Assembly: GCA_963812965.1 (NCBI GenBank)
Contig: CAWEXG010000003.1
Location: 124,001-188,000 of the forward strand
DNA length: 64,000 nt
Direction: 5' to 3'
Source of the DNA: DASXMT01 sp963812965
Lineage (GTDB): Bacteria; Actinomycetota; Acidimicrobiia; Acidimicrobiales; RAAP-2
Positions within the stretch are counted from its first letter, which is position 1; each line of letters begins with the position of its first letter. The notes beneath the pieces are model-generated. The model saw only the letters and a program-made list of their open reading frames with translations. It had not been told where the DNA came from and ran no database searches. Shown here one piece after another: positions 36,096 through 44,860 of the stretch. The translations under genes and the position numbers were made by a program.

Positions 36096-38233
36096 GTCTG
36101 TGGCACCGCAGCAGCCAACACGCAGTCCGGAACTGTCTCAGGGGGGCCGGACACCTGGCTCGACGTCCCCACGCACGTCTGGAACGCCTGCGAGGAGATC
36201 GACGCAGGACCACTCGATGTGTTCACCTGGCTCCACACCCACGCATGGGCTTGGTACACCGGTCGTTGGCCGGTGGCCGCCGTGATGAGCCCAACAGCGT
36301 ACGGTGAACGAAACACCTGTTCATAGGAGGGAAGGCCTCGTTGGTCGGGGATGACCACCATGGTGACTCCCCACTCCGCCAATGCCTGATGAACACGCTG
36401 GAGATCAGCGGCGGTCAGGTTCGCAGGGATGCCCAACGCCATGGAGCTGGCGGTGAGCAGCGTCATGCCCGGTCTCTCCTTGCCCGCACGGCTCAGGGAC
36501 CCTTCCGGACCCGAGCCACCGGCGATGGAGAACCGCATCCCGTCGACCGCCTGCCAGGACAACACCGACTGCTGGAGCGTGAAGGGCAGCGGATAGGCCA
36601 ATACCACCTGTCCGTCGGGGAGATGCGGGGCAACCTCGGTGAACCACTGCGGAAGCTCCACGGGAACCACGGTGAGCGGCACGTTGCCCGACAGTTCGAC
36701 GGCCACCGGTACCAGTGCGACCAGGGCCACGGCCGTGGCGATGAGTGGGGCCAAGTACTTGCGCGCCCTGCCATGGAGTGAGATGGGTTGGGCTTGATTG
36801 GACCGGGCCGGGATGAGCTGGCTTGGGTTTGACTGGGCCGAGTTGGGTTGGACTGGACCATCCTGGCCGGCTTCGTGGTCGGGGCCACCTCGCCCGGTAC
36901 GAGCCTCGGCAACGGCCCGGTACACCAGGTCGACGATGATCCCGAGGAGGACCGCTGCACACAGATCCGTCACGGCCGTAAAGCGGGCCGGGATGATGTT
37001 GTCCACCGCTGGGAGCTTGGCCAGCACCCGCCACGGCACCCAGTAGCTGTTCTCCCGCCCGAGAGACAACGCCACACAGAGCACGGCCAGCACAGCGAAG
37101 AACCACAGCCGTCGATCGCGTCGCCAGATCACCAGGCCGAGCACGAGAACGGCGAGCAAGCCGATACCCATGTACTCCAGTTGCGGAACTGCCGGTCCCT
37201 GGTACCCCCCTATCTGGTGTTGGAGCTTCACCAGGTATTGGGTGCTCAGCGACGGCTGCCAGAAGTAGGAGAGGGTGACACCGCCGTATCCGGCAGGGAG
37301 TGTCGACCAGACCCGACCCGACAGATGGGCAGGACCGGCGAACGCGAACCACGCCGGGTAAGCCAGAAGCGCTACGGCCACCGCGCCCGCCGAGATCACA
37401 CTGGTCACGGCGTAGCGCAGCCGTCGACGCAGATCGGCCATGTCGTGGACGGCGGCATAGAGCACCAGTAGGACCACGCCGGCAGCGGCAGCGATCATGG
37501 TGATCGCCAACATCTCTGTCCCGATGAAGAACTGCACGGTCACCAGTAGCCCGAGCACGATGCCAACCACCACCGGTCGCCGTCGTTGCTGGCGGATCAG
37601 CATCTCGTCGAGACAAGCGACGATCAGGGGTGGGATAACCAGCACGCCTTCCATCAAGTGGGCGTCGCCGAGCACCGAGAAGACGAACGGCGAGAACCCG
37701 TAGAGCAGGCCCCCGGCGAATGCGGCCGGGGTCCACGTGACCCATCGGCGCAGCAGCCAGAACATGGCCAGAGCCGAGAGGGCCGGGGTCAGAGTAAGGG
37801 CGACGTTCAGGGTGGCCACCGGACCGAACAGCCAGGTCACCGGGGCGAGCACGATACCGATGGCCAGCTCGCTGGTGTTGGCCAGCAGGTCGATGCCTGT
37901 TGGATGGAACATGGCCGTGGAGTACAGCGGGTTGTGACCGTGGGTGATGGCGTAGGCAGGCCACTCCAGGAACCACAGGAAAAGCGAGCTGTCTCCGCAC
38001 CCACAGGTGGTGGTGGACGTGGGGTGGGTCGACCAGACATCCCACCACACGATCACTGAGAGAACGAGGTACCCGCCGAACGCCACCAGCAGGGACTTCC
38101 AGCGAGGATGCCGTGGTGTCGTAGACCGGACATCGTCTCGGACGGGGGTCTGCCGACCTGGTTCGGACGCCGGTATTGGCGTGCTCTCGGGCACGACGAT
38201 CGACCGGTCCATGCCCGAGATCATGCCCCTCAC
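36092..38233 (-). CDS. Paralog C of the CxCGD/HGHN membrane protein family (GT-C-like)
   Basis: About 713 residues. The N-terminal half is nearly identical to paralog D (WWDVWSTHPTSTTTCGCGDS, HGHNPLYSTAMFHPTGIDLL, FGPVATLNVALTLTPALSAL), pointing to recent duplication or gene conversion. Further marks: GGYQGPAVP, NSYWVPWRVLAKLPAVDN, LPQWFTEVAPHLPDGQVV, WQAVDGMRFSIAGGSGP and the ending QTCVG...PDCVLA. The loop before the final helix is an irregular Asn/Gln/Pro/Ser tract (QPNSAQSNPSQLIPARSN). GTG at 38233 overlaps paralog D's stop; ATG at 38224 is an alternative start. Confidence 0.72.
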   Translation of the reverse strand: MRGMISGMDRSIVVPESTPIPASEPGRQTPVRDDVRSTTPRHPRWKSLLVAFGGYLVLSVIVWWDVWSTHPTSTTTCGCGDSSLFLWFLEWPAYAITHGHNPLYSTAMFHPTGIDLLANTSELAIGIVLAPVTWLFGPVATLNVALTLTPALSALAMFWLLRRWVTWTPAAFAGGLLYGFSPFVFSVLGDAHLMEGVLVIPPLIVACLDEMLIRQQRRRPVVVGIVLGLLVTVQFFIGTEMLAITMIAAAAGVVLLVLYAAVHDMADLRRRLRYAVTSVISAGAVAVALLAYPAWFAFAGPAHLSGRVWSTLPAGYGGVTLSYFWQPSLSTQYLVKLQHQIGGYQGPAVPQLEYMGIGLLAVLVLGLVIWRRDRRLWFFAVLAVLCVALSLGRENSYWVPWRVLAKLPAVDNIIPARFTAVTDLCAAVLLGIIVDLVYRAVAEARTGRGGPDHEAGQDGPVQPNSAQSNPSQLIPARSNQAQPISLHGRARKYLAPLIATAVALVALVPVAVELSGNVPLTVVPVELPQWFTEVAPHLPDGQVVLAYPLPFTLQQSVLSWQAVDGMRFSIAGGSGPEGSLSRAGKERPGMTLLTASSMALGIPANLTAADLQRVHQALAEWGVTMVVIPDQRGLPSYEQVFRSPYAVGLITAATGQRPVYQAHAWVWSQVNTSSGPASISSQAFQTCVGTSSQVSGPPETVPDCVLAAAVPQT
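37321..38090 (-). repeat. Long near-identical direct repeat, copy in paralog C
   Basis: This stretch matches 39570-40339 at a constant 2,249-bp offset with only scattered differences, mostly silent by eye. It covers the first helices and the CGCGD loop. Confidence 0.8.
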
Positions 38234-40455
38234 GCGCCCGACTCGTACGACGCCAGCACACAGTCCGGAACAGTCTCAGGAGGTCCCGATGCGTTAGGTG
38301 CAGTTCCCACGCACGTTTGGAACGCCTGCGAGGAGATTGGTGCAGGACCGCTCGATGCTTTCACCCGAGCCCACACCCACGCGTGGTCCTGGTACACCGG
38401 TCGTTGACCGGTAGCCGCCGTGATGAGCCCGACAGCGAACGACGGACGAGTCACCTGTTCGTAGGTGGGAAGGTCTCGTTGGTCGGGGATGACCACCATG
38501 GTGACTCCCCACCCTGCCAGCGCTTGGCGGACAGCTTGGAGATCGTCGGCAGTCGGAGGAGCCTCCGCGGAGCTCGACAGTGAGCTCGTTGCGATCAGCT
38601 GCATGCCGGGACGTTCTCTCTTCCCCGCCCGGGTGATGATCCCTTCCGGGCTCCCACCGCCGGCCATCGAGAACTGCATCTCGTCGATCGCCTGCCAGTC
38701 CATAGGAGCCTGGGTGATCGCAAAAGGCACGGGGTAGGTCAGGATGACCTGTCCGGCCGGGAGGTGTGGTGCCACCTCGGTGTACCACTGCGGAAGCTCA
38801 ACCGGGAGCACGGTCAACGGGACGTTGCCGGACAAGCTGATGGCGATCGGCACCAGCGCTACCAGACCGACAGCAACGGCGACGGTCGATGCCAGGTACC
38901 TGTGCGCCCAGGGACGAGTACGGCCATGCCCAACATGCCCACCGTTCGGACCAACACCGCTCGGACTAACACGGCTCGGACTAACACGGCTCGGACTAAC
39001 ACCGCTCGGACTAACACGGCTCGGACTAACACGGCTCGGACTAACACGGCTCGGACTAACACGGCTCGGACCAACGAGATCCGAACCGACTGAGCCCGGA
39101 TCAACAGGACCCGGATCAGCAGAACCCAGATCAACAGAGCCCGAAGCAACCCGCTGGGCCACCGCCAGGTAGACCCGGTCGAGGATGACGCCCAACAGGA
39201 CAGCGACACAGAGGTACGTCATCGCCATGAAGCGCCCCGGGATGATGTTGTTTACCACCGGGATCTCGGCCAGCACCCGCCACGGCACCCAGTAGCTGTT
39301 TTCTCGCCCGAGAGCCAGCACGACGGTGGCGAGCCCGAGCACGGCGAAGAACCACAGCCGGTGATCGCGTCGCCAGATCACCAGACCGAGCACGAGAACG
39401 GCGAGCAGGCCGACGCCCAGGTACTCGGCGTTCGGGAACGCCGGACCTTGGTACCCCTCGAACACATGGTTCAGGTGGACCACCGACTGCGTGTCAGTCA
39501 GCGGTCGCCAGATGTCGGACAGGCTGACGCCGCCGTACCCGGCGGGAACCGTCGGCCAGACTCGACCCGAGAAATGAGCAGGACCGGCAAACGCGAACCA
39601 CGCCGGGTAGGCCAGGAGCACTACGGCCACCGCGCCTGCCGAGATCACACTGGTCACGGCGTAGCGCACCCGTCGACGCAGATCGGCCATGTCGTGGACG
39701 GCCGCGTAGAGCACCAGTAGGACCACACCGGCAACGGCAGTGATCATGGTGATCGCCAACATCTCTGTCCCGATGAAGAACTGCACGGTCACCAGTAGCC
39801 CGAGCACGACGCCGAGCACCACCGGTCGCCGTCGTTGCTGGCGGATCAACATCTCGTCGAGACAGGCGACGATCAGGGGTGGGATAACCAGCACGCCTTG
39901 CATCAGATGGGCGTCGGTCAGGCTTCCCAGCAGCAGCAGCGAGAACCCGTAGAGCAACCCTCCGATAAAGGCGGCCGGGGTCCACGTAACCCATCGGCGC
40001 AGCAACCAGAACATGGCCAGGGCCGAGAGGGCCGGGGTCAGAGTAAGGGCGACGTTCAGAGTGGCCACCGGACCGAACAGCCAGGTCACCGGGGCGAGCA
40101 CGATACCGATGGCCAGCTCGCTGGTGTTGGCCAGCAAGTCGATGCCGGTTGGATGAAACATGGCTGTGGAGTACAGCGGGTTGTGACCGTGGATGATGGC
40201 GTAAGCAGGCCACTCCAGGAACCACAGGAAGAGCGAACTGTCTCCGCACCCACAGGTGGTGGTGGAGGTGGGGTGGGTCGACCAGACATCCCACCACACG
40301 ATCACTGAGAGAACGAGGTACCCGCCGAACGCCACCAGCAAAGGTCGAACACGGTGCGGTGCGCCAACCCGCTCCCGTTGGTCACGACGCCATTGCGCGC
40401 TACGTGCCGGCCCATGGTCGCTACGTGCCGACACCGTCCGTTCCATCACAGTCAT
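38230..40455 (-). CDS. Paralog D of the CxCGD/HGHN membrane protein family (GT-C-like)
   Basis: About 741 residues from ATG 40455 (a second Met three codons on is also possible); the frame extends to 40551 but that part resembles no paralog. Near-identical to paralog C in the membrane half. It carries TTTCGCGDSSLFLWFLEW, IIHGHNPLYST, AYPAWFAFAGPAHFSG and EGYQGPAFP. The cytoplasmic loop before the last helix has nine copies of a five-residue unit, about RVSPS. The tail has LPQWYTEVAPHLPAGQVI, WQAIDEMQFSMAGGGSP and QTCVG...PDCVLA. It begins 59 bp after paralog E's stop at 40514. Confidence 0.72.
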   Translation of the reverse strand: MTVMERTVSARSDHGPARSAQWRRDQRERVGAPHRVRPLLVAFGGYLVLSVIVWWDVWSTHPTSTTTCGCGDSSLFLWFLEWPAYAIIHGHNPLYSTAMFHPTGIDLLANTSELAIGIVLAPVTWLFGPVATLNVALTLTPALSALAMFWLLRRWVTWTPAAFIGGLLYGFSLLLLGSLTDAHLMQGVLVIPPLIVACLDEMLIRQQRRRPVVLGVVLGLLVTVQFFIGTEMLAITMITAVAGVVLLVLYAAVHDMADLRRRVRYAVTSVISAGAVAVVLLAYPAWFAFAGPAHFSGRVWPTVPAGYGGVSLSDIWRPLTDTQSVVHLNHVFEGYQGPAFPNAEYLGVGLLAVLVLGLVIWRRDHRLWFFAVLGLATVVLALGRENSYWVPWRVLAEIPVVNNIIPGRFMAMTYLCVAVLLGVILDRVYLAVAQRVASGSVDLGSADPGPVDPGSVGSDLVGPSRVSPSRVSPSRVSPSRVSPSGVSPSRVSPSRVSPSGVGPNGGHVGHGRTRPWAHRYLASTVAVAVGLVALVPIAISLSGNVPLTVLPVELPQWYTEVAPHLPAGQVILTYPVPFAITQAPMDWQAIDEMQFSMAGGGSPEGIITRAGKRERPGMQLIATSSLSSSAEAPPTADDLQAVRQALAGWGVTMVVIPDQRDLPTYEQVTRPSFAVGLITAATGQRPVYQDHAWVWARVKASSGPAPISSQAFQTCVGTAPNASGPPETVPDCVLASYESGA
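38941..39075 (-). repeat. 15-bp minisatellite in paralog D (9 units)
   Basis: Nine head-to-tail copies of ACGGCTCGGACTAAC with a few substitutions. On the coding strand each unit encodes about Val-Ser-Pro-Ser-Arg. Unit length is a multiple of 3, so copy-number change alters linker length, not frame. Confidence 0.93.
39570..40339 (-). repeat. Long near-identical direct repeat, copy in paralog D
   Basis: Partner of 37321-38090. A short replacement around 39910-39950 (the loop after the LVIPPLIVACLDE helix region) interrupts the match, and the flanks diverge more. Confidence 0.8.
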
Positions 40456-40513
40456 GCTGTTTCCATACAGGTCACATCGTTGCCGTACCTCACGGAGTGC
40501 CGCTGCCTCATGC

Positions 40514-42625
40514 TCATGCGCCACTACCCAACGCAGGACTGCGCAGCACACACTCGGGAACAGCGAGCGGGCCGTCTTGAGCGGACGAGACGCACTCCGT
40601 CAACGTGGTGGCACCGACCGCCACAGGATTGGCACTCGGTCGACCGTGCCAGACCCAAGCACCGTGCTGGTACACGGGCGCCCGCCCGAAGACGGCGGTG
40701 AAGAAGCCTGCCGAGTATGTCGGTTCCCTCCCCACCTGGGTGATGACGACTGCGCCGACGTTCCAACGGATGAGGGCACTGCGTACGGACGCCACCTCCT
40801 CCGGCGACGACGGCAGCGGAGGGGCGGCGAACGTCTGCGAGTCGGACGACAGCTGGTTGAGGATGTTGACAGCGCCACCGGGAGGATCCACGAACTCGGA
40901 GTGACCACCTCGACCCGGTACCACCACGAACCCATTGGCCAGCGCGAAGTTCAGACCGGTCTGTGCCTGCCACCCCATCGACGGCTGACCAGCAAAAGGA
41001 ACGACGAGGACGATCGTATGGGCCGGAAGGTTCGGTGCATCCGAGGTAAACCACGCCGGCAACGACCCGGGAAGGATGGTGAAGGGCACCGAGTTGGTGA
41101 GCGCGATAGGGAGCAGCGTCGCCACGCCAATGATGGTCAGGAGCACGGCGATACCCGGCTTCCACCACCGATCCATCGCTGTTTCCGTACGTCGAGATGG
41201 AGCCATCGACCGCCGGCGCTCGATGGCGGCTACCGCCATGGTGCGCCACCCGTTGAGCGAGATGGCCAGCAGCATGGCGGCGCCGAATGCCACCAGTGCT
41301 CCGAAGCGGATCGGCAAGATGTCGGAGACGAGCGGTATGTGAGCGAAGATCCTCCACGGAAGCCACCACGGGTGTACCAGCTCCGACGGCGGGCTGGCCT
41401 CGGTGCCGAGCGTGGTCCCGAACGAGAACATCCACGCCACGATCGTCGTCACCACCAACGTCCACGCCAGACGTGAGCGGTACCAGGTCACCACGGATAG
41501 AGCCAGGAACACCAGGAGACCGATCCCGAGGAAGTCCAGGCTCGGAAGGTGAAGCGGACCGGCGTTCGGTCCGATCGGACCGAAGTACCCTCCGACCCGA
41601 TCGAACAGCGAGCTCGAGTGCACGCCGGTCCCGGCGGACACAATCGCCGACGGCGTAGTCCCCAACGTCGGCGAATTCTCCCAGGGGAACCCGATGATGT
41701 GGCGGGGGCCATCGAGGAGCATCCACACCGGGTACGCCAGTACCACCACGACGATCGCCGATGCGACACCGAACGCGGTCAGGACACGGCGTCGGAGCGC
41801 CCAGGCGGAGTGCGGCGCCAGAACCGCCGCTATCACCATGGCGACGACAGCCATCAACCCGCAGATGGCCAGGAACTCGGTGCTGGTGAAGAACTGGGCC
41901 ACCACCAACGCACCGAGGAGGATACCGAGACGTTCCGGTCGGTGTTGGTGGGAGATCAACAGGTCGTACAGGAGGATGAAAACCAGAGGAGCGAAGAAGA
42001 GCAGGGTGAAGTCGAGATGTCCGAACGGGTCGTTCTGCAGCACGAACGGCGAGAACCCGAAGAGCAGCCCACCGAGAATTTGGCCGGGCACGAACGTGGT
42101 CACTTTGCGCGCCGCCAGGAAGAAACACCAACCGGAGATGGCTGGCGCCACGGTGGCGGCCAGGTTGAACGAGGCGATCGGTCCGAACAGCCACGTGATC
42201 GGGGCGAGGATGATCGACGGCAGCATCCACGAGGTATTGACCATCATGTTGGCCCCGCCCCGACCGGCGAAGATGACGTTGGTAAGGAACGGGTTGTGGC
42301 CGTGGACAAGAGCCCACGGTGTCCAGGCCAGAAACCAGAGCTCTTGGCTCGGATCGCCGCACTGGCACGTGATCGTCGTCGTCGGGTGCCCGGTGATCCA
42401 CACCCGCCACCACAGGACGACGCCGATGAGCACGAACCCGGCGAAGACAGCGACGTGGAGTATCAGGGTCGAACGGGAGATACGGGTGGTGGTGGTGGCG
42501 TCGTGCCGGTTGCCCCCTACTGCACCGCCCCTTCCACCGCCGCCCACCCGCGTACGGCCAACCACTGTCGATGTCGACGCGGTCGGTTCGGATGGGCCGC
42601 CGGTCACCGGGACGGTCTCAACCAC
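40514..42625 (-). CDS. Paralog E, most divergent member of the CxCGD/HGHN family
   Basis: About 703 residues from GTG 42625 (GAGG about 11 nt upstream; the frame runs on to 42781). It keeps ITCQCGDPSQELWFLAW and ALVHGHNPF, LAPITWLFGPIASFNLA, GFSPFVLQNDPFGHLDF, AYPVWMLLDGPRH, GGYFGPIGP and WWLPWRIFAHIPLVSD. The tail is divergent: LPAWFTSDAPNLPAHTIV, MGWQAQTGLNFALANG, then SALIRWNVGAVVITQVG and a final ECVSS...PECVLR pair. The DELxxRQRRRP cytoplasmic motif is replaced by YDLLISHQHRPER. Its distinctness suggests a different sugar or acceptor, which is speculation. Confidence 0.7.
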   Translation of the reverse strand: MVETVPVTGGPSEPTASTSTVVGRTRVGGGGRGGAVGGNRHDATTTTRISRSTLILHVAVFAGFVLIGVVLWWRVWITGHPTTTITCQCGDPSQELWFLAWTPWALVHGHNPFLTNVIFAGRGGANMMVNTSWMLPSIILAPITWLFGPIASFNLAATVAPAISGWCFFLAARKVTTFVPGQILGGLLFGFSPFVLQNDPFGHLDFTLLFFAPLVFILLYDLLISHQHRPERLGILLGALVVAQFFTSTEFLAICGLMAVVAMVIAAVLAPHSAWALRRRVLTAFGVASAIVVVVLAYPVWMLLDGPRHIIGFPWENSPTLGTTPSAIVSAGTGVHSSSLFDRVGGYFGPIGPNAGPLHLPSLDFLGIGLLVFLALSVVTWYRSRLAWTLVVTTIVAWMFSFGTTLGTEASPPSELVHPWWLPWRIFAHIPLVSDILPIRFGALVAFGAAMLLAISLNGWRTMAVAAIERRRSMAPSRRTETAMDRWWKPGIAVLLTIIGVATLLPIALTNSVPFTILPGSLPAWFTSDAPNLPAHTIVLVVPFAGQPSMGWQAQTGLNFALANGFVVVPGRGGHSEFVDPPGGAVNILNQLSSDSQTFAAPPLPSSPEEVASVRSALIRWNVGAVVITQVGREPTYSAGFFTAVFGRAPVYQHGAWVWHGRPSANPVAVGATTLTECVSSAQDGPLAVPECVLRSPALGSGA

Positions 42626-42728
42626 GATGGGTGATTCCTCTCCACACGCAAGGTGGCATGTTAGAAGCTCAGCGGCGAGCCCGGACTGCCAATCCACTGA
42701 GCTTCTGGTGGAGACATGGATCAGCGCC

Positions 42729-44849
42729 CTAGCGCCCTGCCGCAAGCACGCAGCTCGGGACAACTTCGTGGGACTGATCATCCGTCGACGTCCCTGTCGT
42801 GCAAGCAGCGAACCCGGCCTGGGTCATCGGAATCGAGGTGCCAGCGGTACGGACCGACGACCAGACCCACGCTGACTGCTGGTAGGTGGGACGCACCCCG
42901 AGGACAGCGGTGAAGAGACCGACGGCGTATGCGGTCCCCCGACCCTGCTCGTACGACGGCAGGTTCGGCTGGTCCGGGATCACCACCATCGTCACCTGCC
43001 ATGCGGCCAACGCCTTCCTCACCGCCGCCAGGTTGGCGGGTGTGGGCTCGGGCGCCGGGCCCAGACCGAGCGACGCGCTTGCGAGCACCTTGAACCCAGC
43101 TTGCTCGGCGCCCGCATGAGCCGGTACGCCTTGGGGTCCCCCCCCACCGGCCATGGCGTAACCCATCCTGTTGACGGCCTGCCACGCCATCGACACCTGG
43201 ATACCGGAGAAGGGAGCCGGGTATGCCAGGATCACCTGCCCAGGTGGCAGCGTTGAACCGGTGTGCTCGTACCACTTCGGCAGCACGACCGCTTGTACGG
43301 TGAGCGGCAGGTTGGGTCCCAGGGTGATGACGCTGGGCACCAGTGCGACCAGGGCTACGGCCGCGCCCGCCAGTGCACCCGGGTACCAGTGCCGTGCCGA
43401 CTGGTGCCCTGTCGACTGATGCTGTGCCGGCTGATGTCGTGCCGACTGATGCCCTGCCGACCGATGCTGTGCCGACTGGTGCCGTGCCGACTGATGCTCT
43501 GTCGACTGATGCTGTGCCGACTGATGCTCTGTCTGCCGATGCGACACAGGCCAGCGAGACAAGGCCCAACCGTGGACGCGGTCCACCACCACGCCCACCA
43601 CAACTGACCCACAGAGCGTGGTGATGGCGGAGAACCGGACCTCGACGATATTGCCCACCTGCGGCACCTTCTCGACCAACCGCCACGGCGCCCACCAGTA
43701 GGTATGAGGGTTGAGCGACAGCGCTGCCGACACCAGTCCCAACGCGCCGAACAGCAACAGCAGGCGATCGTGCCTCCACAGCAGTACGCCCACGACAGCG
43801 ACGACCACCACGCCGGCGCCGAGGTAGCCGAGACCCGGGAGCGGGCCACCTTGGTAGCCCCCGAAGTAACGCATGTCGTTCACCAGCCCGTACGGCACAG
43901 CGGTGCTCCAGAAGCTGGCGAGGGCGTTCCCGTACTGGTCGACTGCGCCGTTGGCCCAGATGGGTCCGGACAGGTGAGCAGGTCCGCGGAGGAAGAACCA
44001 CGTCGGGTAGGCCAGCAGGGCGACGCCGACCACCAGCGCCGTCACCAGACCCTTGCCAGCGTGATCAGCTCGCAACCTGAGAGATCTCACGGATAGACAG
44101 TCCGGGGGACGCACCGCCACGAACACGACGATCAGGACCAAACCGACGACGGTGGCGATAGCGACGATGAGCAACATCTCGATACCGACGAAGAACTGCA
44201 ACACCGCCAGGAGCGCCAACATCACGCCCACCCGGTACGGCGACCGCCGCTGGCGAATCACCAGCTCGTCGAGTGCGATCACCATGAGCGGCGGGATCGC
44301 CAAGAAAGCAACGTTGAGCTGGTTGTAAGCAAGCTCAGTGATGAGGAACGGCGAGAACCCGTAACACAGGGCTCCCACGAACACCGCCGGCGTCCAACGC
44401 ACCCATCGCCGCAGGAGCATGAACATGGCCAGCGCGGACAGAACCGGCGCCAGAGTCAGAGCCACGTTCATGGATGCCACCGGCCCGAACAAGAGCGTGA
44501 TCGGCGTCAGCACGATGCCCAGTGCCAACACGCTGGTGTCGTTGAGCAGGTTGATGCCGGTGGGATGGAACAGGTACTGGGAGTACCAGACGTTGTGCCC
44601 ATGGCCGAGCGCGAACGCCGGCCATTCGAAGAACCACAGGAACCGTGCAGCGTCGCCGCAGCCACAGGTGGTCGTCGACGACGGATGCGCGCTCCACACA
44701 CCCCACCACAACCCGAGCGACAGCACCAGGAACAGCACGGCAGCGACGGCGATGGGTCGTCGACTCGGTACCCACCCCGTCGGCTCTCCTCGAACCCCAG
44801 CCCGAAGACGTGTGGCGGGTACGCCGGTGATCACCGCTGCGTCAGCCAC
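42729..44849 (-). CDS. Paralog F of the CxCGD/HGHN membrane protein family (GT-C-like)
   Basis: About 706 residues. GTG at 44849 is chosen because TGAGG lies 9 nt upstream and the AftB-like gene ends at 44861; the longer frame would overlap that gene by 180 nt. It has TTTCGCGDAARFLWFFEW, LGHGHNVWYSQYLFHPTGIN, ALDELVIRQRRSP, AYPTWFFLRGPAHLSG, GGYQGGPLP and YWWAPWRLVEKVPQVGN. A 10-unit His/Gln/Ser repeat fills the linker before the last helix. The tail has LPKWYEHTGSTLPPGQVI, WQAVNRMGYAMAGGGGP and AACTT...PSCVLA. Confidence 0.72.
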   Translation of the reverse strand: MADAAVITGVPATRLRAGVRGEPTGWVPSRRPIAVAAVLFLVLSLGLWWGVWSAHPSSTTTCGCGDAARFLWFFEWPAFALGHGHNVWYSQYLFHPTGINLLNDTSVLALGIVLTPITLLFGPVASMNVALTLAPVLSALAMFMLLRRWVRWTPAVFVGALCYGFSPFLITELAYNQLNVAFLAIPPLMVIALDELVIRQRRSPYRVGVMLALLAVLQFFVGIEMLLIVAIATVVGLVLIVVFVAVRPPDCLSVRSLRLRADHAGKGLVTALVVGVALLAYPTWFFLRGPAHLSGPIWANGAVDQYGNALASFWSTAVPYGLVNDMRYFGGYQGGPLPGLGYLGAGVVVVAVVGVLLWRHDRLLLLFGALGLVSAALSLNPHTYWWAPWRLVEKVPQVGNIVEVRFSAITTLCGSVVVGVVVDRVHGWALSRWPVSHRQTEHQSAQHQSTEHQSARHQSAQHRSAGHQSARHQPAQHQSTGHQSARHWYPGALAGAAVALVALVPSVITLGPNLPLTVQAVVLPKWYEHTGSTLPPGQVILAYPAPFSGIQVSMAWQAVNRMGYAMAGGGGPQGVPAHAGAEQAGFKVLASASLGLGPAPEPTPANLAAVRKALAAWQVTMVVIPDQPNLPSYEQGRGTAYAVGLFTAVLGVRPTYQQSAWVWSSVRTAGTSIPMTQAGFAACTTGTSTDDQSHEVVPSCVLAAGR
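43391..43540 (-). repeat. 15-bp degenerate minisatellite in paralog F (10 units)
   Basis: Ten units related to GCCGTGCCGACTGAT. They encode five-residue repeats of the form His-Gln-Ser-Ala-Arg/Gln, at the same position in the protein as the repeat in paralog D but with an unrelated sequence. Confidence 0.88.
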
Positions 44850-44860
44850 GCCGCCGTACC

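Noticed and set aside
36405..38261. 618-codon same-strand frame within paralog C
   Set aside because: It is an alternate frame of the real gene; the conserved motifs and helices lie in the other frame.
38941..39075. Regular 15-bp repeats looked at as a possible CRISPR array
   Set aside because: Units are too short, directly adjacent without spacers, and in frame with a membrane protein.
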